NCBI GenBank assembly: GCA_007123465.1
Contig: SKLB01000221.1
Coordinates: 1 to 8,094 of the forward strand
DNA: 8,094 nt
Reading direction: 5' to 3'
Origin: Spirochaetales bacterium
GTDB taxonomy: Bacteria > Spirochaetota > Spirochaetia > DSM-27196 > PWMO01
A model generated the notes under the pieces. That model made no database searches. It saw only the letters and a program-made list of their open reading frames with translations, and was not told the DNA's origin. A program made the translations under genes and the position numbers. Positions 1 to 5,841 of this stretch are shown in pieces. Within the stretch, counting starts at the first letter, position 1; every line of letters starts with the position of its first letter.

Positions 1-295
1 GGGCGCGGTTGCCGGTGGCGTAGGTATCTTTCTACCGGGGCTGCTGTTGATCTACTTTGTCTATCCAATCTGGGAGAACTTGAAACAGGTCCGCGCGATC
101 CGGATTTCGCTACGCGGAATTGGCGCGGTTGCCGGGGGGTTGATCGCCGTTGCGGCGGTGATCCTGATGCAGGCCAGCGGATTCCAGCTTGATAACCTGG
201 TAGTGACCGCCCTGGCGATTGTACTGCTGCTCTGGCGCAAGATTCCGGCGCCCTTGATTGTGGCAGCCGCGCTCGCAGCGGGCTTCGCTATCTGA
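1..295 (+). CDS. Chromate transporter (ChrA/CHR family), C-terminal fragment
   Basis: This is the 3' end of a gene that begins before the window. The frame is open from base 2 and gives 97 residues before a TGA stop; the in-frame TTG at 47 is internal and not a start. The visible protein is almost wholly hydrophobic, with about four membrane segments. It has the glycine-rich GGVGIFLPG motif (about residues 5-13), a P-I-W-E-N-L-K loop and a second glycine-rich helix GIGAVAGGL, which is the pattern of the CHR transporter domain. Family members are inner-membrane anion carriers, classically exporting chromate, though many homologues have no proven substrate. Whether this is a one-domain (short) or two-domain (long) ChrA cannot be told from the fragment. 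It converges on the minus-strand gene that follows, 24 nt away. That gap has only a very short GC inverted repeat (307-317, GCGG/CCGC) and no clear terminator. Confidence 0.8.
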   Translation, partial: GAVAGGVGIFLPGLLLIYFVYPIWENLKQVRAIRISLRGIGAVAGGLIAVAAVILMQASGFQLDNLVVTALAIVLLLWRKIPAPLIVAAALAAGFAI

Positions 296-319
296 GAGGC
301 ACTCGGCGGGTCCCGCGGC

Positions 320-676
320 TCAACAGGTGAGATGCAGGATCGCGTTGGTGGTAGTGAGGTCAGCGCTACTCAACAGTTGACACGCCTTCTCTGTAGGGAC
401 CGCCACTATTTCGACTCCACGCTCGGCCGCCATGGAACGCAACGTGTCGGTTATCGGAAGCCTGCCGTTGGCGCCGATTCCCACGATCAGCGTTGCGCAC
501 TGCCACGGAATCGGTTCATGCTCGGAAAGCGGTGTGTGGCCGTAATTGCCTTTCAGCGCCCGCGATGCATCCTTGCGCCGCGGCTCGATCGAGCCATTGC
601 GTACAACCACGTCCTCACTGAACCGCTTGCCATCTATTTCCAACGCCCCAAAGCCGATAAATCGTGCATTCATCAT
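320..676 (-). CDS. Mth938-like / DUF498 domain protein
   Basis: A 118-residue, single-domain protein of the Mth938/DUF498 (PF04430, NDUFAF3-like) family. Family hallmarks are visible in order: an N-terminal FGALEIDGKRF strand pair (residues 9-19), a GH pair (46-47) before the central segment, the glycine-rich IVGIGANGRLPI turn (64-75), PTEKACQLL (94-102), and the terminal AILHLTC. Length is normal for the family. The bacterial role is not established; the mitochondrial relative NDUFAF3 helps assemble complex I, which should not be transferred here. The gene begins with tandem ATG codons. The Shine-Dalgarno AAGGAGG lies only 1 nt from the first (674-676) but 4 nt from the second (671-673), so the second ATG may be the main start, giving 117 residues. 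It is divergent from the EamA permease and has its own extended -10 box. Confidence 0.8.
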   Translation of the reverse strand: MMNARFIGFGALEIDGKRFSEDVVVRNGSIEPRRKDASRALKGNYGHTPLSEHEPIPWQCATLIVGIGANGRLPITDTLRSMAAERGVEIVAVPTEKACQLLSSADLTTTNAILHLTC

Positions 677-699
677 TCCTCCTTCCTGCAGCGAAGCTC

Positions 700-708
700 A
701 GTGTACCA
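700..708 (-). promoter_or_regulatory. Extended -10 promoter of the Mth938-like gene
   Basis: On the minus strand this reads TGGTACACT, an extended -10 element (TGn plus TACACT, four of six matches to TATAAT). The predicted transcription start near 693 leaves a leader of roughly 17 nt holding the AAGGAGG ribosome site. I see no good -35 hexamer at 16-18 nt spacing, as is usual for extended -10 promoters. It matches three other boxes in this window in form and position, which raises confidence. Confidence 0.5.
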
Positions 709-782
709 TATCCAGCGCTGCCCTATCGACCCACGGACCGCCTCGGCTGGAACGCAGGTGTCTATCGCGTTAGCCCGTGCCG

Positions 783-791
783 TGCTACATT
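783..791 (+). promoter_or_regulatory. Extended -10 promoter of the EamA permease gene
   Basis: TGCTACATT, a TGn motif followed by TACATT (four of six to TATAAT), in the divergent spacer. The expected start of transcription near 798 gives a leader of about 28 nt, containing CGGAG ahead of the ATG at 826. No convincing -35 hexamer is present. If the box is real, it rules out the ATG at 793 as a start, because that codon lies upstream of the predicted transcript start. Confidence 0.45.
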
Positions 792-825
792 GATGCACTT
801 AACCGTCTCGCGCCGGAGTCTCACC

Positions 826-1737
826 ATGTCGACTGCCTACCGCAAAGCTATTCTACTCAACCTCAGCGCGGCGGTAATCTGGGCAGTCACGCCGGTAATG
901 ATCCGCTACGTCGGCAGCGGCTTTCCGGTTATGTTTCAGACCTTTGCGCGTTATCTGGTAGCGCTGCTGGTACTCTGGCCGCTGTTCTTTGCGGTTGCCA
1001 CCAACGTTGAGCGCGCACGGATCCGCACCCGCCTGCCACATCTGCTGCCGCGGATGGCGCTGATCGCGGTGGCGAATTTCTGCTTTCAGGCGTCTTTCAC
1101 CGGATCACTCTACCTGATGCTGCCGGGGCTGGCGATGCTGATCTTTCAGTCTGCCGCAATATTCGGTGTGCTGCTGGGGTTTGTCTTCTTTGCCGATGAA
1201 CGCCCGTTGATGCGCAAACCGCGGTTTCATGCCGCGGTGACCCTGGCGGTGGTTGGCGTAGTCATGACAATCTCTGTCGACGGCTCGGCCGGCAGCACGG
1301 TGTCGGCTGCCGGGGTCGCCCTGGTACTCAGTGCTGCGGTCTCGTGGGCTGCACTGACCGCGATGGTCCGCGCCTGGCTCCCGGGATACTCGCCATTCTT
1401 TGTAAACGCCGCGGTAATTACCTTTGTCACGCCGATGTTTCTGTTCAGCCACCTGGCCGCTCACGGTGCGCAGTGGCAGTTCCCGGCTTCTCCCGGCTTG
1501 TGGATCCTTATGCTTCTCTCGGGTTTAGTCGGTATCGGTCTGGGGCACTCGCTATACTACCGTTCAGTGCCCGCACTGGGAGTCTCGCTTTCAAATATTC
1601 TGCAGCTGTCCCGCCCGTTCCTGACCGCGTTCTTCTCCTTGCTGGTCTTCGCCGAGCGTCTGAGCTGGTTGCAGATGCTCGGTGGTCTCTTTCTGATTAC
1701 CGGGGCTTACGTGGTAACCACGCTGCGCCCCCGTTGA
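826..1737 (+). CDS. EamA/DMT-family permease, 10 TM
   Basis: A 303-residue inner-membrane transporter of the drug/metabolite transporter superfamily (EamA/RhaT type). It has two repeated EamA halves of about five hydrophobic helices each, roughly residues 8-136 and 147-300. The first half opens with the typical LNLSAAVIWAVTPVMIRYV segment. The second ends with the family pattern PFLTAFFSLLVFAERLSW, followed by the last helix LGGLFLITGAYVVTTL and a short basic tail (RPR). Members export or import amino acids, sugars or other small metabolites; the substrate cannot be read from sequence. The start at ATG 826 (MSTAYRKAILL) is chosen because CGGAG lies 8 nt upstream and because the first helix begins soon after. 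The frame is open further upstream, including an ATG at 793 without a ribosome site. The Nudix gene starts 49 nt downstream with its own promoter. Confidence 0.87.
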   Translation: MSTAYRKAILLNLSAAVIWAVTPVMIRYVGSGFPVMFQTFARYLVALLVLWPLFFAVATNVERARIRTRLPHLLPRMALIAVANFCFQASFTGSLYLMLPGLAMLIFQSAAIFGVLLGFVFFADERPLMRKPRFHAAVTLAVVGVVMTISVDGSAGSTVSAAGVALVLSAAVSWAALTAMVRAWLPGYSPFFVNAAVITFVTPMFLFSHLAAHGAQWQFPASPGLWILMLLSGLVGIGLGHSLYYRSVPALGVSLSNILQLSRPFLTAFFSLLVFAERLSWLQMLGGLFLITGAYVVTTLRPR

Positions 1738-1772
1738 ACGCGCAATCAGTGTCTCCACGACGCGACAGAATG

Positions 1773-1781
1773 TGCTATACT
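1773..1781 (+). promoter_or_regulatory. Extended -10 promoter of the Nudix gene
   Basis: TGCTATACT is a full TGn extension followed by TATACT, a strong -10 match (five of six). It sits in the 49-nt gap after the permease gene. The expected transcription start is about 1787-1789, on or within 2 nt of the GTG at 1787, which implies a leaderless message. No good -35 hexamer is seen. This would be the promoter for the downstream run of genes. Confidence 0.6.
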
Positions 1782-1786
1782 GCCGC

Positions 1787-2284
1787 GTGCCCGATCGAGA
1801 ACCACACGAGCAGCTCCTGGCAGACGCGATTGAAGACCCCCGCGAGTACCCTCGGCGGCCGTTTGTAGGGGTTGGCGTTGTGGTATTCCGTCAGGATACG
1901 GTGCTCCTGATCCGCCGCAGCAACCCTCCGCGCGCCGGCGAGTGGAGCCTTCCGGGGGGAGCACAGCACCTCGGAGAAACCGTGCGACAGACCGCGGTCC
2001 GTGAGGTCAAAGAAGAAACCGGCGTCACGATAGTCGAGCCGCAGTTTCTGGAAGTCATAGACGCGATTATTCCCGATGAACAAGGCCGCACGCGTTACCA
2101 TTATACATTGATCGATTTCTGGGCCGAGTGGCGCGCGGGAGACCTTTCTGCGGCCGATGACGCCCAGCACGCTGAATGGGTAGCGTTCTCGCGGCTGGTA
2201 AGCCTCGACTTGTGGTCCAAGACCGTAGAGGTCATTCAGACCGCGCGGCGGCAGCGCCGCGCACAGTCAAGCGGCAGGAAATGA
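1787..2284 (+). CDS. Nudix hydrolase (ADP-ribose pyrophosphatase-like)
   Basis: A 165-residue cytoplasmic Nudix protein. The Nudix box fits the consensus GX5EX7REUXEEXGU exactly: G58, E64, R72-E73, E76-E77 (metal-binding glutamates) and G79-V80. It is preceded by the usual FVGVGVVVF strand and the W-S-L-P-G-G approach. Such enzymes split nucleoside diphosphates linked to another group, for example ADP-ribose or NADH; the exact substrate is uncertain. I chose GTG 1787. A GTG at 1772 is in frame but overlaps the extended -10 box, and there is no later start codon that keeps the first strand of the fold. No Shine-Dalgarno precedes 1787, so translation would be leaderless. The stop is 1 nt from the next ATG, so it is probably translationally linked to the dehydrogenase. 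The C-terminus is arginine-rich (ARRQRRAQSSGRK). Confidence 0.85.
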   Translation: MPDREPHEQLLADAIEDPREYPRRPFVGVGVVVFRQDTVLLIRRSNPPRAGEWSLPGGAQHLGETVRQTAVREVKEETGVTIVEPQFLEVIDAIIPDEQGRTRYHYTLIDFWAEWRAGDLSAADDAQHAEWVAFSRLVSLDLWSKTVEVIQTARRQRRAQSSGRK

Positions 2285-2285
2285 T

Positions 2286-3290
2286 ATGGCAAACATTCGC
2301 AAACCGATCAGAGTCATTCAATACGGAATGGGCCCAATAGGCTGCGCCGCGGTACGCGCGATGCTGACACGCAAGCAGCTGGAGCTCGTGGCTGCAGTGG
2401 ACATCGATCCGCAGAAGATCGGTCGCGATGTGGCCGAAGTTGCTGCAGCCCAACGCAGGCTGGGCATTGCCGTGCTGCCAACCCTGGCGGATGCGCTCAA
2501 GCAGACCTCGGCTGATGTTGTACTGCATACTACCGGCTCCTTCCTGGACTCGGTAACTCCGCAACTGACCGAGATCCTGGGCATGGGGCTGGATGTGGTC
2601 AGCAGTACCGAAGAACTCTCCTACCCGTGGGCGGACCATGCGCAGTACGCCGACGCGATTCAGCGCGCAGCACTGCAGGCCGGCAAGACCGCGCTGGGCA
2701 CCGGTGTCAATCCGGGTTTTCTGATGGATACCCTGCCGCTGGCCCTGACGGCACTCTGTCTGGAGGTAGAGCGCATTTCGGTCGCACGCGTTATCGACGC
2801 TGCCAGGCGTCGGTTGCCCTTTCAGGCCAAGATAGGCGTCGGCATGACACGTGAACAGTTCGAGGCCGAGGTATCAAGCGGACGCATGGGACATGTCGGC
2901 CTGCGGGAGTCAACAGCCATGCTGTGCGAAAGCTTCGGCCACAGCGTTGACAGCGTCCGCGAGAGCATCGAACCGGTGTTAGCCGAGGCAGACATGCAGT
3001 CCGGCGGCACAACAGTGTCCCGCGGCCGAGTCATCGGCGTACACCAGACGCTGGCCGCCGTATGCGCCGGAACCGAGTTTGTGAGTTGCACTTTTCACGC
3101 GGCGCTGGAGGCTGTCGACGAGGCAGACCACATTGAGATCGCGGGCCAACCGCCGCTGCGGATTGATCTTCACGGCACCAACGGCGATATCGCTACGGTG
3201 GCAATCCTGGTAAACGCCATCGAACGGGTGGTTGCAGCAGCGCCGGGGCTCAAGACAATGCGCGATCTGCCGCCGGTCTTCCGCTGGTAG
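2286..3290 (+). CDS. 2,4-diaminopentanoate dehydrogenase-like amine dehydrogenase (DapB-type fold)
   Basis: A 334-residue NAD(P)-dependent dehydrogenase of the group often named 'dihydrodipicolinate reductase' but typified by 2,4-diaminopentanoate dehydrogenase (Ord). The N-terminal Rossmann motif is GMGPIG (residues 14-19). Asp39 at the end of the second strand suggests NADH use (inference). Further group signatures are HTTGSFLDS (81-89), SSTEELSYPW (106-115), GTGVNPGFLMD (138-148), RRLPFQAKIG (175-184), GHVGLREST (202-210), NGDIATVAILVN (299-310) and PGLKTMRDLP (320-329). It is not a lysine-pathway DapB, which is shorter and has different motifs. Known members deaminate an amine to a ketone, releasing ammonia, in ornithine fermentation. 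None of that pathway's other enzymes is in the window, so the substrate may differ. AGGAA lies about 6 nt before the ATG, inside the Nudix gene's end. Confidence 0.82.
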   Translation: MANIRKPIRVIQYGMGPIGCAAVRAMLTRKQLELVAAVDIDPQKIGRDVAEVAAAQRRLGIAVLPTLADALKQTSADVVLHTTGSFLDSVTPQLTEILGMGLDVVSSTEELSYPWADHAQYADAIQRAALQAGKTALGTGVNPGFLMDTLPLALTALCLEVERISVARVIDAARRRLPFQAKIGVGMTREQFEAEVSSGRMGHVGLRESTAMLCESFGHSVDSVRESIEPVLAEADMQSGGTTVSRGRVIGVHQTLAAVCAGTEFVSCTFHAALEAVDEADHIEIAGQPPLRIDLHGTNGDIATVAILVNAIERVVAAAPGLKTMRDLPPVFRW

Positions 3291-3324
3291 TGCCGGCGAG
3301 CTCGGGCGCCCCGGCGATCCGGCA
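3291..3324 (+). other. GC-rich inverted repeat between the dehydrogenase and amidase genes
   Basis: The 59-nt gap begins with TGCCGG (3291-3296), matched by CCGGCA at 3319-3324: a 6-bp stem around a 22-nt loop. The loop itself holds the palindromes CGAGCTCG and GGGCGCCC. No T-run follows, so this is not a standard intrinsic terminator. It could be an RNA-processing or stability element between the two operon genes, or a chance product of high GC. Confidence 0.25.
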
Positions 3325-3349
3325 CAATTGCCCCAAAGGAGAAAGCCTA

Positions 3350-4279
3350 ATGGCAACGCATCGATTTTCTCCATCTCACTACCACCCAACCCTGGGAACG
3401 CACGATCCGGTTCTGCGCATAGCCGAGGGTGACAGCGTCGTCACCTCGACGCTCTGTGCCCACGGCTACGACGCAGCCGGTGTGCAGGTTACACAGATGG
3501 GCAACCCTATGACCGGGCCATTTCATGTCGAAGGCGCCGAGCCCGGCGACGCCCTGGAAGTGACTATCGACAGCATTGTACCCAACCGGGACTACGGTTG
3601 GGCGCGCACCATCATAGCGCCCAACGTGCTCGATCCGGACTTCCTGGACGCAACACAGCCGGTAGACGACCAGGCGCTGGCCAGCTGGCGTGTAGACAAC
3701 CGCGCCGGGACAGCCACACTGGCGCAACCCACCGATACCGCGATAGGCTCGATCAGCCTGCCGCTGGCACCGATGATCGGCTGCCTCGGCGTAGCCCCGG
3801 CGCTGGGGCAGGCTATTTCCACGGCCACTTCCGGCGAACACGGCGGCAACATGGATTACCGCGGCTTGGCCGCCGGCACTACGGTCTACTTCCCGGTCTT
3901 CGTTCCCGGGGCGCTGTTCCACCTGGGAGACTGTCACGCGCTGCAGGGTGATGGTGAGATAGGCGGTACCGGTGTGGAGATATCGTGTGACGTGCAGTTT
4001 ACGGTCCGGATCCGCCGCGATAGCCACGCGCACTGGCCCGGCGGAGAGGACCAGGCCTGCATCTTCACCGTTGGTAACGCCCGGCCGCTGGATCAGGCGC
4101 TGCAACACGCCACCACCGAGATGCTGCGTCGACTGCAGTGGGAGTTTGGGCTGGATGCAGCTGGAGCCAGGATCCTGATGGGGCAGTGCGTCGAATACGA
4201 CGTAGGCAACATCTTTGATCCGGCGTACACCATGGTTTGCAAGATAGCAAAGCGTGTATTGAAATCAGCCGTCAGCTAA
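3350..4279 (+). CDS. Acetamidase/formamidase family protein
   Basis: A 309-residue member of the acetamidase/formamidase family (PF03069), soluble and with no signal peptide. It shows the N-terminal GNPMTGPFHVEGAEPGD segment (51-67), YGWARTIIAPN (82-92), the GEHGGNMDYRGL motif (162-172) with conserved Asn and Asp, and the metal/active-site region PGALFHLGDCHALQGDGE (186-203), followed by GGTGVE. Full-length family features are present and intact. Members hydrolyse formamide, acetamide or related short amides to the acid plus ammonia; some homologues act on other substrates, so the exact one is open. The true start is ATG 3350, with AAAGGAG at 3335-3341 and an 8-nt spacer; the frame is open further upstream but has no support there. 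It sits between an amine dehydrogenase and a peptidase-like gene, suggesting use of an amide-bearing nitrogen compound. Confidence 0.87.
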   Translation: MATHRFSPSHYHPTLGTHDPVLRIAEGDSVVTSTLCAHGYDAAGVQVTQMGNPMTGPFHVEGAEPGDALEVTIDSIVPNRDYGWARTIIAPNVLDPDFLDATQPVDDQALASWRVDNRAGTATLAQPTDTAIGSISLPLAPMIGCLGVAPALGQAISTATSGEHGGNMDYRGLAAGTTVYFPVFVPGALFHLGDCHALQGDGEIGGTGVEISCDVQFTVRIRRDSHAHWPGGEDQACIFTVGNARPLDQALQHATTEMLRRLQWEFGLDAAGARILMGQCVEYDVGNIFDPAYTMVCKIAKRVLKSAVS

Positions 4280-4306
4280 GCGGCTGCGCCGACCCGCCGC
4301 GGTCTG

Positions 4307-4315
4307 TGGTATACT
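4307..4315 (+). promoter_or_regulatory. Extended -10 promoter of the peptidase-like gene
   Basis: TGGTATACT, a TGn extension plus TATACT, lies 28 nt after the amidase stop and 8 nt before the ATG at 4324. Predicted transcription start is about 4321-4323, so the message would have a leader of 0-3 nt. There is a partial GAC match near 4291-4293 but no proper -35 hexamer. The box suggests the peptidase, lyase and hydrolase genes can be expressed separately from the first three. Confidence 0.55.
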
Positions 4316-4323
4316 GAAGCTGT

Positions 4324-5838
4324 ATGAGACCGATGGAAAGGCGTTTCTGCCCGCTGGCCGGCTTGATTCTGGTTCTATGGCTGGTGGCAGCCCAGGCAGC
4401 GGCCGTGGAGATTGGAGATCTGTGCCGGTCCAGCGACATAGAGCTCAATGTCGAGATTAGTTCACGCAGCGGCAGTCCGCTGCTGCTTGAGTTACTGATA
4501 CGCGATCCGGACCTCGTTGTTGACACAGTCACGCTATCCAGCGATAGCAGCAGCGCTACCTTTGCCGGCGGCGGCGCTGATCCGATCGAGATCGCTCTCA
4601 GGCCTTTCCAGCAGCCCGGAGACTACGAGCTCACACTGACTGTGGCAACCAGCGCTGGAACGTGCACCCGCCAACTCGAAATCGGTTTTATCGACTTTGT
4701 CTGGGGCAGGGACAATTTCCGCTTTTCCAACGCCCGCAGCGTTCACGGCTCGGCGCGCCCCTACTCTGCGGTCCTGTTTCCGTGGGCAGACGAGCGTTTT
4801 GGCGAACTCCAGCCCGAAGAGCAGACCATGATGCTGCGCGTTGCTTATGGATTTTTCGGTGGCGCGATCGGGCGCTGCTACGCGTTCAGCGGATCTCAGC
4901 TACGATTCATGCGCGACCCGCAGCTGTTGCCCTCGTTCTACAAGTCTATCTACGCCGTGCGCGAACCACACCGCGGCATACAGCAGCAGATGAACATGCT
5001 GCAGAACGACATCGTTTTCAACCATTTTGTAACGAATGGCTACGCTATCGACCGGCCACAATCGCTCGAGGCGCTGCACGCCGAGGTGGACTCCATTGTT
5101 GCCGCCATTGCCGAAGGACGCCCGGTAGCATTCGGCTACCTTGCGCCGCAGCGCCACCACTCGATGCTGGCGTACGGCTACCTGGCAGATCCGGCCTCTG
5201 AACAGGTCACCCTGATCACTGCCAACAACTGGGGCGACGAAGTGTCGCAAAACCTGCTCAGCCGGGCCGCAGAGCGCATCACGATCAACCTCGATCCGGA
5301 TCACGACAACGAGCGGATCCGCTGGATCGACAGCCCGATCCGCGAGTATCGCAGCGCGGAGCATCTATTCGTCGTGGATGTCAAGGACGAGTACCGGCAC
5401 AGCCGTGCTGCGCTGTCGCGCCTGCTGGCGCAGCAACGCGAACAGCTACAACACCGCCAGCGCGCTCTGGTGATCGTAGAAGAGGGCCGCGACGCGTTTG
5501 TCCAGGACGACAACGGCAACCGGGTCGGCCGTTACGGCCGCCGCATCCACAGCGACATGGACAACTTCGACTACCGGCAATACGATGACGTACACATCTT
5601 TGAATTCCCGGCTCGTGAGAAGGTCACTCTGCACGTATCGGAATTACCACCACGCGATGACGGTAATCCTGTCTTCCGCCCTAACGTCTTTGTGCTGACG
5701 CATCACGGTAGCGCGGACGCCGCGGTCGTTCAACACGCGGTGTACAAAGAGATCGAGATCCCCGATAATGAGTACTTCACGCTGCTGCTCAGCCGCGATG
5801 GCCTGCAGCAGCCGGCGCCGCCGGAAGCACAGGAGTAA
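4324..5838 (+). CDS. Exported papain/C39-like cysteine peptidase homologue
   Basis: A 504-residue protein with a clear Sec signal peptide: basic MRPMERRF, a hydrophobic core at about 11-24 and an AQAAA|VE cleavage region near residue 27. There is no lipobox, so it is probably periplasmic or secreted. Residues 28-122 look like a beta-rich domain whose two cysteines (C34, C114) could form a disulfide. The central domain resembles papain/C39-like peptidases: GRCYAFSG with Cys185, then after an amphipathic stretch EGRPVAFGYL and RHHSMLAYGY (His278/His279), then ITANNWGDE (Asn301/302 or Asp305), matching a Cys-His-Asn/Asp order. Residues about 345-380 look helical or coiled; 380-490 look like a further beta domain. 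No exact family is recognised, and activity is inferred from motif order only. The start at ATG 4324 has no ribosome site; ATG 4333 is an alternative. The stop is 3 nt before the next start. Confidence 0.6.
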   Translation: MRPMERRFCPLAGLILVLWLVAAQAAAVEIGDLCRSSDIELNVEISSRSGSPLLLELLIRDPDLVVDTVTLSSDSSSATFAGGGADPIEIALRPFQQPGDYELTLTVATSAGTCTRQLEIGFIDFVWGRDNFRFSNARSVHGSARPYSAVLFPWADERFGELQPEEQTMMLRVAYGFFGGAIGRCYAFSGSQLRFMRDPQLLPSFYKSIYAVREPHRGIQQQMNMLQNDIVFNHFVTNGYAIDRPQSLEALHAEVDSIVAAIAEGRPVAFGYLAPQRHHSMLAYGYLADPASEQVTLITANNWGDEVSQNLLSRAAERITINLDPDHDNERIRWIDSPIREYRSAEHLFVVDVKDEYRHSRAALSRLLAQQREQLQHRQRALVIVEEGRDAFVQDDNGNRVGRYGRRIHSDMDNFDYRQYDDVHIFEFPAREKVTLHVSELPPRDDGNPVFRPNVFVLTHHGSADAAVVQHAVYKEIEIPDNEYFTLLLSRDGLQQPAPPEAQE

Positions 5839-5841
5839 GCG

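Noticed and set aside
332..793. Plus-strand open frame of 153 codons over the Mth938-like gene
   Set aside because: It lies opposite a gene with clear family motifs and a strong ribosome site; its translation has no recognisable domain and reads like an antisense shadow.
664..825. Upstream extension of the EamA permease, including ATG 793
   Set aside because: No ribosome site precedes it, the extra residues are not membrane-like, and ATG 793 falls before the predicted transcription start. ATG 826 has CGGAG at good spacing.
1550..1558. TATACT box inside the permease gene
   Set aside because: It lacks the TG extension (CGC precedes it), is fully explained by the codons for Leu-Tyr-Tyr, and has no gene start just downstream.
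4275..4302. Possible terminator after the amidase gene (GCGGC/GCCGC)
   Set aside because: The stem is only 5 bp with a 10-nt loop and no T-run follows, so it is not distinguishable from GC-rich background.
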